Shown piece by piece: positions 11,964 to 22,655 of a stretch of DNA of 64,000 nt (position 1 is its first letter; each line of letters begins with the position of its first letter). The notes below the pieces were generated by a model, which saw nothing but the letters and a program-made list of their open reading frames with translations, was not told where the DNA came from and did not search any database. Both the position numbers and the translations under genes were made by a program. This stretch comes from Hippasteria phrygiana (taxonomy: Eukaryota; Echinodermata; Asteroidea; Valvatida; Goniasteridae): positions 62,001 through 126,000 of the forward strand of contig JAZGUH010000774.1 in the NCBI GenBank assembly GCA_037893225.1, given 5' to 3'.

Positions 11964-12335
11964 TTATGTCAGCGTCATTAAAATGTTCCTTGGCCAGCGT
12001 CTCTTGTAGTTGATAACTGCACTCGGATATGCCTGTCTTGTCAAACGTCTTATGGCTTGGGCTAATTCTGGTAGTGTCTCATTTCGTCCTCTGAGTCTGT
12101 TCTTCAGTTGAACTCTAAATAACTCAGTTTGATTTTCTGGGCCGAATCTCTGTCCTAAAGCAGCGGTTAGGAAACTGTAGCTACGTCTTCGTTCGTCATC
12201 TAAATCACCTAGTACAGACTGTGCTGGGCCGCGCAAACTTGCAGCAAGGTAGATTGCCTTTGCTGATTCTCCCCGGCCATTCAGCTCCGCCAGTAGTTCA
12301 AACTGCACCCTGTAGTCAGTCCAAAAACGACCCAT
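11964..12335 (-). pseudogene. gag: Decayed Ty3/Gypsy gag, capsid-like part
   Basis: This fragment contains the retrotransposon Gag signature: a W-x-D-Y-x-x-x-F opening, then AIYLAASLRGPAQSVLGDL, then LTAALGQRFGPENQTELFRVQLKNR. The latter two match the equivalent region of the second Gypsy element in this window (FLAASLQGPALKVLG at about 24870). It is cut off from neighbouring gag pieces by frameshifts. Confidence 0.85.
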
Positions 12336-12412
12336 CGTAATTTGCTGGTCGAACTCGCGGCTTCTTTAACTCTGAAAACGGACTACTGACTGGTTTCATC
12401 ACTTCTCGATGA

Positions 12413-12730
12413 TCAACTGTACCTGTGAGTTTCATAGGAAGAATTGGGGGAGGGAATTTGGACAGGGGGTAATAGCGGGGGTAAATCGTGTTTCTTCAGC
12501 GCCTCATGATCAAGTGGTCTTCTTAAATTCTCATTTTCCTGTTTCATTCTCGCTATTTCTTCTTGTTCTTCTTCTAAGTTAATTAACAATGGGGTTGACG
12601 TATCACCTCCTGCCTCCATCGGTGACTCTGTAATGGAACCTCCTTGGTGCGTATCATTGCTAACATCGTCACTTTCTGATAATCCCTCTGGAATGGGTCC
12701 AAATTTGATCTCGGGGTCCGAATTCTCCAT
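12413..12730 (-). pseudogene. gag: Ty3/Gypsy gag N-terminal fragment
   Basis: A 105-codon open frame starting MENSDPEIKF, acidic and Ser/Pro-rich with a short Glu/Gln/Asn coiled coil (LEEEQEEIARMKQENENLRR). It lies at the 5' end of the element, about 70 bases inside the predicted primer-binding site. It shows no family match on its own; position and orientation make it the gag N-terminus. Confidence 0.6.
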
Positions 12731-12797
12731 TGTTCCTCTTTCTTTCTCTCTTCGTAGTAGCGTAGTCTAATCTTCAATAAATCTTCCGCCGAGATCT

Positions 12798-12815
12798 ATC
12801 CCGCCGCTGCCGCCA
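12798..12815 (-). promoter_or_regulatory. Possible primer-binding site of the first Gypsy element
   Basis: On minus this reads TGGCGGCAGCGGCGGGAT. It starts with TGG (complement of tRNA CCA) and lies four bases inside the predicted LTR end, the expected place for a tRNA primer site. The tRNA species was not identified. Confidence 0.45.
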
Positions 12816-12819
12816 AAAA

Positions 12820-13396
12820 TGTAACGGCTATGATGTACGGGACCCGACTATACCCAGGGGGGTACAACGAATCCCTAAAAACCCGCCGGGATTAACCTGG
12901 AGATATCGGTGACGATGTTTGGCAGAGCGAGTGCTTGACCGGGCCGGGACCAGCGATGAGGCCGCCGTCGTAAACCTCTGGAATGGGCAAAGGTCAACCT
13001 GGTTCAAGTGGAGTTCGTCTGGAGGCGTAGCTTGCAGATGTAGGGGCGTCCTTTACGTCAGAGCCTCGTAGAATTCATGGATAAGAGAAAAGGGGAAGGG
13101 GAGGGGTTGGACTACAGCTTGGCGCGCAAACGCAATAGAAAATTAAGGGAAGGCTGAGGTGGGGCGCTGGATATAATTTGGGTCTGTCCTAAAGTCTGGC
13201 CCTAATCATTTACTTTGAGACCTTTTCCTTAGACAGACAATGAGACATAAAGTTAAAACAGACTGACATAAACAGACCGACGTAAATCAGCCAGGCAGTA
13301 CAGACAGTAGCTAGAATTCACAAATGAAACTTCTTGTTTATTCCATCACCACCTTTGGACGTAAATAATAATTAAACGCTTCATCAGGTTGGGACA
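12820..13396 (-). repeat. Candidate 5' LTR of the first Gypsy element
   Basis: The inner end (minus strand ...GCCGTTACA) is well placed next to the candidate primer-binding site. The outer end is a guess: TGTCCC on minus at 13396 gives TGT...ACA ends. There is no second copy in the window because the 3' end is truncated, so the boundary cannot be confirmed. Confidence 0.35.
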
Positions 13397-13406
13397 CTTT
13401 AGTTTG

Positions 13407-14898
13407 TGTAACCTGGAAAAATGACACACCATGGGGACTTTACTCGACACAAAAATAGACAAAGCAATACCAGGATCTAAAGAACAAGTCGCGAACTATT
13501 TTATTAGGAAAAGGATTTAAGAATGAGGTGAACTTGTGACCCAAACCTTGAAGTTAAAACCCAAGAAAAAGTTTAAATAAACCAAAACAAAACCAACCCA
13601 AACTAAACCCAAAAACCTAAAAAAATATAAACTTATTTAAGACCTAATTATAAACCAACAAAAAATAAAACAGTTTAAACCAACACAGAGTATCAAATAA
13701 TGGACCTTAGGTATACTCTGACTGAAACCTATAAGAATCAAAAGAAAAGAGAAAAGAAAGAATACAATTAAGAAATACATCAAAACAAAGTGCTCATGAT
13801 CGAAACCAAGGTTAAATCTGCTATACATGTACATGTTGCCTATATACAGTAAAGTAAGCTTACAGGCTCAACATACATACTCTGGAAACAAAGAACTTTC
13901 TTGTGAATAGCTAATGAGTTTACATAAGGGATTAGGGCTCTGAAACCACAGCAGCACATGGCCAAGCAATTAACTTAAAGTAGACTTCCTCAAGTCCATG
14001 AAGTCTAAGACTAAAAAGAGCAATATAGTTACAAACAGGTGGTTACATAATACAGGGGAAAATGCAGTGAGAAAATGGGACTGAAGAAAGTCTAATCTAC
14101 TCATGAATAAACATTCAATGATACACTCAGAAAGGAATTTGCACACTTAAATCTCTGTGGGAAAACCAGATCTCCTACTTGAAACAATGGTAGAGATACA
14201 CTCTAAAGTCATTCAATCTACATGTTCTAGGGGTAAAAATAAAGTCTTTCTCCACAAAAAGAAATTCTCCATGGAAATTAAACCATCCTAAGAGAAACAA
14301 GAAAACTTCTAAAGCAGAAATTGATAACTTGTACAAAAACATATATATAATTCAACATAAAACTAGTCAAAGAAAACAGAAGTCATCCCACTGTCAAAAC
14401 AGTACTTCTTTCCTTATTTCAAATAGATCACAAAGGCAAGAAAATCACAATAATACAAAATGCAAATGCGCTGGACCCATCATGATAAAGTAAAATCTCA
14501 AAGCTTTCTAAAAAAACCTATAACTTTCCAAAGATAAACCTCGCTTTAAACCAAATCAAAAACTGTAATGAAACTCGAAATAAGATCATACAATACAAAA
14601 AGAACAACAATTGGACGATAAAACTTACCAGGGCACTGTAGCAGACGAAAGACAAAGCTACGGCAGGTCGCACAACTCAAAGGAGTGTGAAAGAGGCACA
14701 TGTGCACTCTTCTCCGCCGGTCTGCTAAGTGAAGGCAAGCTAAAACTCTGTACACAAGTATAACTGTGGTCAAGGGGGAAGATGCTGCTACTGGGGCCAG
14801 GGGGACACACAACTAAATAAACCACAGTACATGTTAAAAATATAAGCAGGGGAGCAACTCTCTAAAAATAACAAGCAATATAATTTGGCCCTGCCACA
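13407..14898 (-). repeat. LTR A (3' LTR) of the LARD-like element
   Basis: Starts tgtaacctgg and ends ctgccaca on plus. It aligns along its length with 16350-17849; visible differences include a short insertion near 13645 and a missing short segment near 14555. Confidence 0.88.
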
Positions 14899-15112
14899 CT
14901 CACGCCCTGTTAAATCCATTGCTGTCCTCAGCAAGGTCTAAAATAAAATAAATTCTAAAAAGATCTTCAAATTTACAACAAAAATAGATCAGAACCCAAA
15001 ATAAAATACCTATCCAAAATCTCTCAATTGCGAAGCCATAAATATATAAGGGAACATTCAAACCGGTCTTCAACAAACATAACAAAATAATGTAATTTAA
15101 CTAATCAACGAT

Positions 15113-16165
15113 CTAATCGAATCCGTCTGGTGGTTGGACTATCAACTCACACAAACTACTGGTGCCAGGGATAGAACTTGAGGAAGACTGCCAGCTGACT
15201 TGGGTCGTGCACGATGGTGACGATGATGAGGGGTCGTCTTGGAATTCACTAGGGGCTGGAATGCTGCCGGTGTCAGTCATCGCTACAGGGGTCGGCGTCT
15301 TCCTCTTCTCCTGCTGCATGGACTTCAGATGCCGCCTCATATACGTCATGGTCTCGTCGTGGAGGCCTGGCCAGAAGTACCGTTGCCTCACTAGCCTCAA
15401 CACCTTTCCATAGCCACGCGTTTCCATGGTGTTGTGGAGACTTTCAAGAACAGCCCGTCTCAAGCACTGAGGGAGAACAGCTAGGTAGCGAACCCTGTCT
15501 CCGCCCTCTCTATGTAGGAGAAGACCGCCCTTCACCTCAAGCTGATCCCATGAATCGAGTAGCCTTCTAACGACCCTCGACTCCTTCGTCATTTGCCTCC
15601 TGCCCATCCTTGTCGGATTTGCCGCCTTCAGCTCTATCACTCTCTGGATAGCTGGGTCGCTCTGCTGCGCCTCAACGAGAGTGGCAGGTGTCGCCCCATG
15701 GCAGGTACCCTGGAACTTGGCCGCAGATGCAGGCACCTCATCAGGGCTACTCATCATGTGGGCTTGGCGACCACCACCGCTCTTGGAAACCAACTTCTGC
15801 TTGAGGGGAGCTGAAACGGGCAGCGGACTATCCTTCTGGTCTGGCGATGATGTGGGGATAGAGGAAACTTGTCGGGAACGATGGGCCTTCTTCTCTAACA
15901 AGGCACTCTCTAGGCATATGATGTACCGCCTCTGTTGCTGCTGTTCCCCAACAACTTTGCTAACTATTGACTTCAGCACGTCAATCTGTCTGGACTGCTG
16001 CAGGACAACCTCTTGCATGTACGCCTGGTGGTGAAGGAGATCCAGCAGGCTTGGCTGACGCTCTGCACTGGGTGGCAACTCCAGATTGACAAGGGGTGAG
16101 CTTGCCGGTGCTGGGTCAAACCCACAAACCTGAAGAGGCGTCAGCACCGCTGGTTCAGCCATCAT
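15113..16165 (-). CDS. ORF of the LARD-like element: coiled coil plus relic integrase zinc-binding domain
   Basis: A 350-codon intact frame, the only one in the element. Residues about 35-95 are Gln/Leu/Val-rich and predicted coiled coil (LQQSRQIDVLKSIVSKVVGE). A Ser/Pro/Lys-rich linker follows. Residues about 165-285 match the pre-integrase and H2C2 region of Ty3/Gypsy integrases (SDPAIQRVIELKAANPTR; GGLLLHREGGDRVRYLAVLP; GKVLRLVRQRYFWPGL). The first His is kept (ESLHN), but the second His and the CxxC appear replaced, so zinc binding is doubtful. The DDE core is absent. The ORF has stayed open although the enzymatic domains are gone. Its function is unknown; a Gag-like or DNA-binding role is possible but unproven. 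Confidence 0.7.
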   Translation of the reverse strand: MMAEPAVLTPLQVCGFDPAPASSPLVNLELPPSAERQPSLLDLLHHQAYMQEVVLQQSRQIDVLKSIVSKVVGEQQQQRRYIICLESALLEKKAHRSRQVSSIPTSSPDQKDSPLPVSAPLKQKLVSKSGGGRQAHMMSSPDEVPASAAKFQGTCHGATPATLVEAQQSDPAIQRVIELKAANPTRMGRRQMTKESRVVRRLLDSWDQLEVKGGLLLHREGGDRVRYLAVLPQCLRRAVLESLHNTMETRGYGKVLRLVRQRYFWPGLHDETMTYMRRHLKSMQQEKRKTPTPVAMTDTGSIPAPSEFQDDPSSSSPSCTTQVSWQSSSSSIPGTSSLCELIVQPPDGFD

Positions 16166-16349
16166 GCACAGTCAGGATCCACTAAAATCAACTCTGTGTT
16201 GGTTTGACCGAACAAAATTTAGGACTGATCTGACCACCAAAAACAAAAATAAACACTCTCAAAAAAGATACACCCTAATCCTAAAAAATAGTTGGCTACG
16301 TTACAAAAAACGATAGTCTTACACGGATCTTCCACCAAAAACATAAAAA

Positions 16350-17849
16350 TGTAACCTGGAAAAATGACACACCATGGGGACTTTACTCGACACAAAAAAA
16401 GACAAAGCAATACCAGGATCTAAAGAACAAGTCGCGAACTATTTTATTAGGAAAAGGATTTAAGAATGAGGTGAACTTGTGACCCAAACCTTGAAGTTAA
16501 AACCCAAGAAAAAGTTTAAATAAACCAAAACAAAACCAACCCAAACTAAACCCAAAAACCTAAAAAAATATAAACTTATTTAAGACCTTATAAACCAACA
16601 AAAAATAAAACAGTTTAAACCAACACAGAGTATCAAATAATGGACCTTAGGTATACTCTGACTGAAACCTATAAGAATCAAAAGAAAAGAGAAAAGAAAG
16701 AATACAATTAAGAAATACATCAAAACAAAGTGCTCATGATCGAAACCAAGGTTAAATCTGCTATACATGTATACATGTTGCCTATATACAGTAAAGTAAG
16801 CTTACAGGCTCAACATACATACTCTGGAAACAAAGAACTTTCTTGTGAATAGCTAATGAGTTTACATAAGGGATTAGGGCTCTGAAACCACAGCAGCACA
16901 TGGCCAAGCAATTAACTTAAAGTAGACTTCCTCAAGTCCATGAAGTCTAAGACTAAAAAGAGCAATATAGTTACAAACAGGTGGTTACATAATACAGGGG
17001 AAAATGCAGTGAGAAAATGGGACTGAAGAAAGTCTAATCTACTCATGAATAAACATTCAATGATACACTCAGAAAGGAATTTGCACACTTAAATCTCTGT
17101 GGGAAAACCAGATCTCCTACTTGAAACAATGGTAGAGATACACTCTAAAGTCATTCAATCTACATGTTCTAGGGGTAAAAATAAAGTCTTTCTCCACAAA
17201 AAGAAATTCTCCATGGAAATTAAACCATCCTAAGAGAAACAAGAAAACTTCTAAAGCAGAAATTGATAACTTGTACAAAAACATATATATAATTCAACAT
17301 AAAACTAGTCAAAGAAAACACAAGTCATCCCACTGTCAAAACAGTACTTCTTTCCTTATTTCAAATAGATCACAAAGGCAAGAAAATCACAATAATACAA
17401 AATGCAAATGCGCTGGACCCATCATGATAAAGTAAAATCTCAAAGCTTTCTAAAAAAACCTATAACTTTCCAAAGATAAACCTCGCTTTAAACCAAATAA
17501 AACCTATCAAAAACTGTAATGAAACTCGAAATAAGATCATACAATACAAAAAGAACAACAATTGGACGATAAAACTTACCAGGGCACTGTAGCAGACGAA
17601 AGACAAAGCTACGGCAGGTCGCACAACTCAAAGGAGTGTGAAAGAGGCACATGTGCACTCTTCTCCGCCGATCTGCTAAGTGAAGGCAAGCTAAAACTCT
17701 GTACACAAGTATAACTGTGGTCAAGGGGGAAGATGCTGCTACTGGGGCCAGGGGGACACACAACTAAATAAACCACAGTACATGTTAAAAATATAAGCAG
17801 GGGAGCAACTCTCTAAAAATAACAAGCAATATAATTTGGCCCTGCCACA
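16350..17849 (-). repeat. LTR B (5' LTR) of the LARD-like element
   Basis: The partner of LTR A with the same termini. Just inside it on minus the sequence reads ttttTGGTGGAAGATCCG, a possible but unassigned primer-binding site starting with TGG. Confidence 0.88.
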
Positions 17850-17960
17850 TTTGCATACGCACATTTGTCCTAATAGTTATTTGCTGCTACTAGATATAGT
17901 GCGCGAGTCGGACAGGTAACCAGTCTAAAATCAATACGTGCGCCTTGTGTGCATAGCTTG

Positions 17961-18098
17961 CATTAGCCTTTTAGAGATATGGCGGACACAATAGGAGGGC
18001 GCTATTTGTTTGGGTATACCTTTTGTGCCATACAAAAGGTATACCCAAATCAAATAGCGCCCTCCTATTGTGTCCGCCATACCTCTAAAAGGCTAATG
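17961..18098. mobile_element. Near-perfect 138-bp hairpin (foldback MITE)
   Basis: Arms of about 65 bases (cattagccttttagag... and its reverse complement ending ctctaaaaggctaatg) are separated by only a few bases. There are just a few mismatches. It contains no gene. Length and structure fit a foldback MITE that would form a long hairpin. Confidence 0.8.
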
Positions 18099-18350
18099 GA
18101 ACTTGTACGTACACACACAGTGCATACAGCCGCGTTAATAGTGGTAGTTGTGCCATGGTTGTTCATTGCATGCTGCTTGTTCGACGTTCACAGACATCTG
18201 TATTATTCTTCGAACTTGCTTCTTCTCTTCATGCGTTTTCCCTTCCTTATTTGGCTACTTCTGGTCTTCTTGATTCTTCTTCTTCTTCCTGGTACTGGAT
18301 TGCTTCTTCCCACCGTTCCAGCTCGCCTTTTATAGAATTTCGGCAGGGCT

Positions 18351-18517
18351 AGATCTAGCCTTTAGTCAAGGCGCACGTGGCACCCCGGATGCTTACATTC
18401 AACACGAAAAAAGACCAGCGAGTGGCGAAGTGGCTTCGCCACTCGCACTGGTCTTTTTTTCGTGTTACCAGCATCCGGGGTGCCACGCGCGCCTTGACTA
18501 AAGGCTAGGCTAGATCT
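18351..18517. mobile_element. Foldback element with AGCCTTTAGTCAAGGCG termini
   Basis: An inverted repeat of about 80-base arms running agatctagcctttagtcaa... to its complement ...ttgactaaaggctaggctagatct. A second inner hairpin lies around 18421-18445 (gagtggcgaag/cttcgccactc). The same terminal sequence bounds the small palindrome at 58958-59011, so this is a family. Confidence 0.75.
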
Positions 18518-18727
18518 GGGTCTCGGTCAACGCGCGTGCTCTCATAGGCTAAAAGTGCGCGTTGCGCGTATGCAAATGATCACCCACCCTGATGATGAAA
18601 TCACAGCTGCATTAGTAAAGTACATCATTAAAGGGACACATTGCTTTGGATTTTGCGATTTGGGCTATAAAACTGAAATGGATATGGTTTAGAATTGCGT
18701 GGTTTTTGTTTAATTTCGTGACAAATA

Positions 18728-18781
18728 ACGGTCCGCCATTTTGTAGAACCAAATTTTTGACTCCACAAAATGGCGGACCGT
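18728..18781. repeat. Short hairpin, 17-bp arms
   Basis: acggtccgccattttgt is repeated in inverse as acaaaatggcggaccgt with a 20-base loop. Probably the core of a small MITE. Confidence 0.65.
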
Positions 18782-19028
18782 GTTCACCAGTCGTATTTCC
18801 AGCCGCAGCTGGTTGAAGTACGTTCTGTTGATCCATTTTGATGTACTGTGGCACGGCGCGCGCGCAGCAGCACTGGCGATGTGTCGCGAGGTAGAGAATG
18901 GTACATGGCGATCATCTGATAGGTTTACAAGGCCACTAGCTGCTGCGCCAGCCTAAATACTCTTGAACCAGCGCTAGTACTACTAGTATACATGTACCCG
19001 GATCCGCATTCCGAAATCTTTAGGCTGC

Positions 19029-19150
19029 GCTGCAAACTAGTCTTGGTTCAAGACGTTGTTACGTATATACGCGATAACCGGCCGCCGCGAGAGGGCGTTA
19101 TCACGACAAACTATTAATAGCCACCATTGATCTCCATAGGACACCGCGTC
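19029..19150. repeat. Dispersed repeat (copy A)
   Basis: Carries the block gtcttggttcaagacgttgt, then a GC-rich gccgccgcgagagggcg segment and cattgatctccatagg. An inverted copy lies at 31060-31153 and a fragment at 27066-27115. A member of an uncharacterised interspersed family. Confidence 0.65.
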
Positions 19151-19402
19151 TAAACGCCGTCCTGAGTGCGCGTTTTAAACGAGGGTAAAGAACGAACGTG
19201 ACGCGACTGCGTTGTGTGTACTTTCAAACGGAGTTTTTGAAAAAGTAGAAGACTTTCAGTTTTCTTTAATTCTTCATTTTCGTGGGGAAAAAATAGATTT
19301 CGCAACGGAATTGGTCAAAATAGACAAGAACAATAGAGTAATCCCACAACGACGAGTTTAGCGCCGATTTGCGCATTTCCGCGTTTGAAAACGAGGATCT
19401 CA

Positions 19403-19838
19403 GGGCGTGTTTGTTTCACGCAGATCCGGAGCGCGATCAGTGATCCAGAGCGTCGAAAGCTGCTCCGGATCACGTTTTTAGTGATCCTGCTCGCGAGGTG
19501 GGTTCGCAAGATCTAAGATGGCAACGTGCGAGACGGACAGAGAAAAGTGACGGTATTTTTTCGTAGATTTGAAGCATTTAATGAGCTATTGTGACAGTAT
19601 TTACTCATAATTCTTTTACAGTGTATTTTTGTTATTAAAGCTATGTACGATTTATTTACTTTTCTGGAAATACTAGATAGTTTATCATAAAAATAGCCCT
19701 ACAGAATCTGAAGCAGACGACATTGTCGTGTAATACAAATTCTCCCAGCATGCAACATATAGCGAGAGGGATTCGCGATCCTGTTTGTTTTCGTTCGGCT
19801 CTGGATCACCTCCCGATCCGTGTGAAACAAACAGGCCC
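19403..19838. mobile_element. PIF/Harbinger-like MITE, 436 bp
   Basis: Terminal inverted repeats of about 27 bp: left GGGCGTGTTTGTTTCACGCA, right (complement) GGGCCTGTTTGTTTCACACG. Both flanks carry tca (19400-19402 and 19839-19841), a 3-bp duplication as for Harbinger elements. The element contains no coding region. Confidence 0.7.
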
Positions 19839-19888
19839 TCAATGTCACAGTAAACAACTTTATGCTGATCGTGCGCCTGCGCTTCCTT

Positions 19889-22441
19889 TTATGGCCTGAT
19901 TAATTCATGCATGAATGAATGTGCTGAAAAGCGTTGTTTTGTTTGCCACAGACATTCTCTGTATGGATGCCGGTGACTGAACAAGGAAAGCTTCATCCGC
20001 CTGATGAAGTCGGCTGCTATCTCCCACCGCGTCCTGGTTGTTACCAGAGGGTCACTTGTTAGCCTCACAGGTGCAGGGCTCTCACTAACCTTCCGTCCGC
20101 CGCCATTACTCCATGGCTCCAGCGATTCCCCTAGGTAGGGCTTCAAGCGGTCATAGTGAACCACTTTCATTTCCCCCCTTGGCTTCTTCTGAATCCTGTA
20201 GGTTACTTCCGACAACTTCCGAACAACCAAATACGGCCCTTCCCAACGACATTGTAGTTTCGGTGTTAGACCCTTGGTTTTGGCAGGATTGAATAACCAA
20301 ACGAATTGCCCCTCGCCTATTCTGTCATGGACAACTCGGCGGTCATAAGTCCTCTTCTGTCGCCTAGCGCTGCTCTTGAGGCGCTTCCTCGCCCTCTCAT
20401 GCGCTGCCCTGATGTTCTCTCTTAGACTGAGTGCATGGTCAGTCTCTATTGCTCCCTTTGTCTGGTCGTCCACCGACGCCATCCCGGTTGTCAGATCGAT
20501 GGGTAGGTACACTTCCCGTCCCAACATGAGCATATTGGGGGTTTCTCCTGTAGATTCCTGCGGTGTGGCTCGGTAGGCAAAAGTTGCGAACGGCAACTTT
20601 GTATCCCAGTCTCGCTGTCGCTTGTGTGGCTCGATCATAGTTGAGATCATTGTCAGAAGTGTCCTGTTGAAACGTTCAGTCAACCCGTCTGACTTGGGGT
20701 TGTAGGGAGTTGTGCGAGTCTTCTCTATCCCAAGTATGGTGCACATCTCTGAGAACACTCGGGACTCAAAGTTCCTGCCTTGGTCCGAATGTAACTCAAC
20801 AGGTACGCCGAACCTACACAGGAACTCGTTCACCAGAATTTCTGCCACCGTAGTTGCCTTCTCATCCACAACAGGGTAAGCCTCAATCCACTTACTAAAG
20901 TAGTCGCCAACCACGAGGATGTACTTATTCCCTCTGTCGGTCTTTGGAAGAGGACCGATCATATCCACGGCAATTCGCTCCATCGGCGCACCAACAAGAT
21001 GTTGCTGAAGAGGCGCTCTCTGCCTCTTTACAGGCGACTTCTTACTTGCACACACATCACATTGTCTGACCGCAGACCTCACCTCAGCGGACATACCGGC
21101 CCAATATAACCTTTGGCGAACCTTGTCCAAGGTTTTTCTTTGGCCCAGGTGTCCACTTGTTTTTCCAGCGTGTAGTTCCAATAATATCTGCTTGCGGAAC
21201 GTAGTGGGAACTGTAATCTTCCACTTCACCTGGCGCCCGTCATCGGATTCCCAGCGCCTTTGTAGGACACCATGCTTGACTTCCAGCTGCTCCCAAATCA
21301 ACCAGTAAGCTTTTGCTGTTGGTGAACACGGAGAAAGGACCTCTTGACCTGGTCTTGCTGCTGCCTTTTCTTTCTCTTGCAACACCCATCTAATGGAGGC
21401 ATCCTGAAGTTGAGCTTCCCTCCATTGTTTATTTGTGATAGTAGGCGCAACTGTAACGACTCTAACTCCTATTTCCTCAGAACTGACGACTTCGATTGGC
21501 TTGTTCTCCTCGTGGTCCTTCCTGGGCACCTCCTCCTCACGGCCACACTGCCCGCACGGCCTCCTAGACAGGCCATCGGCATTCCCGTGTGAACGTCCTG
21601 CTCTGTGCACTATGTTGAGGTCATGCTCTCCTATAACCTGTAACCATCGAGCCACCTGTCCCTGGGGCTCTCGGAAATTCACGAGCCACTTCAGTGCGCC
21701 ATGGTCTGTCCTCACGGTGATTCTTCTCCCGTATATGTATTGTCTGAATTGCTTCAGGAACACCACCACAGCGAGTAGCTCACATCTGGTTACGCAATAG
21801 TTGCGTTCCGGCTTGCTCAATGCTCTACTCGCATATGCGATCACCCTCTCACTTCCGTCCTTCCTTTGGGACAGCACAGCGCCTATACTCGCTTCACTTG
21901 CATCTGTATCCAGTACATAGTCGGCATGGGGGTCTGGGTAGGCTAGGATAGGTGATCCCTGTAATCGCCTCTTTAACTCTTGAAATGCGCCTTCCGCCTC
22001 TGGTGTCATCCGAACTCCCGACCTTTTTTCTGTCAAGCGATGAAGTGGTCGCGCAATGTCCGCAAATCCTTGTATAAACCGCCTATAATAGGACGCAAGC
22101 CCTAGGAAGCTCTGCACACCCTTCACGGACTGGGGTGTTGACCACTCTTTGACTACCTTCACCTTTTCAGGATCAGTGGAGATTCCCTCGCCCGTCACAA
22201 CATGGCCAAGGTACAGTACGCGTTGTTTGAACAATTCGCACTTCTTAGGCTTGAGCTTGAGTCCGGCTCCTCGCAGCCTTCCGAACACCGTCTCCAGGCG
22301 AGTCAGTTCCTCCTCCAACGTACCAGCAAAGACAATTATATCGTCCAAGTAGACCAGTAGCGTCTCCCAGTGGAGCCCAGCGAGCACTCGCTCCATCAAC
22401 CTCTCGAAGATGGATGGGGCGTTGCAAAGCCCGAAGGGCAT
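19889..22441 (-). pseudogene. pol: Gypsy pol: RT (from MPFGLCN), RNase H, integrase
   Basis: An 850-codon open frame. RT motifs MPFGLCNAPSIFERL and VYLDDIIVFAG (YxDD) come first; RNase H (YVLDTDASEASIGAVLSQ, residue about 175; RTDHGALKWL) follows. The integrase has the HHCC finger (LHAGKTSGHLGQRKT and CDVCASKK, about 425-470) and a catalytic core with AVDMIGPLP, HSDQGRNFES and GLTERFNRT (D, D, E). A chromodomain is not apparent; the tail after KVVHYDRLKPYLG is the usual Gypsy integrase end. Just upstream, a TAG at 22448-22450 interrupts the otherwise open RT frame, so the ORF start here is only an internal methionine. Confidence 0.9.
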
Positions 22442-22447
22442 TACACG

Positions 22448-22450
22448 CTA
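22448..22450 (-). other. In-frame stop (TAG) inside Gypsy RT
   Basis: On minus the RT frame reads through [13 protein letters not shown] to a TAG seven codons before MPFGLCN's glycine, where other elements have a sense codon. It is a single nonsense change inactivating this copy. Confidence 0.75.
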
Positions 22451-22655
22451 TGTGTATAACCCTCCCCTTACCACGAAAGCCGACTTCTTCTTAGCTTCAC
22501 CGTCCAGCTCGACTTGCCAATACCCAGATGCCAGGTCCAAGGTGGAGAACCACCTGGACCCGGACAGGGCATCTAGGGAATCATCGATGCGAGGGATGGG
22601 GTAGAAGTCCTTGATGGTTACTGCGTTGAGACGGCCGTAGTCAACACAGAACCTC

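Larger units (their letters stand above)
13407..17849 (-). mobile_element. Non-autonomous LTR element (LARD-like) with one ORF
   Basis: Two long direct repeats (13407-14898 and 16350-17849, about 1.49 and 1.50 kb, near-identical) flank a 1.45-kb interior. On minus each LTR runs TGTGGCAGGG...CCAGGTTACA. The whole unit is bounded by a 4-bp duplication, tttg, at 13403-13406 and 17850-17853. The interior has a single ORF without RT, RNase H or protease, so the element must rely on other elements for mobility. LTR similarity implies recent insertion. Confidence 0.88.
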
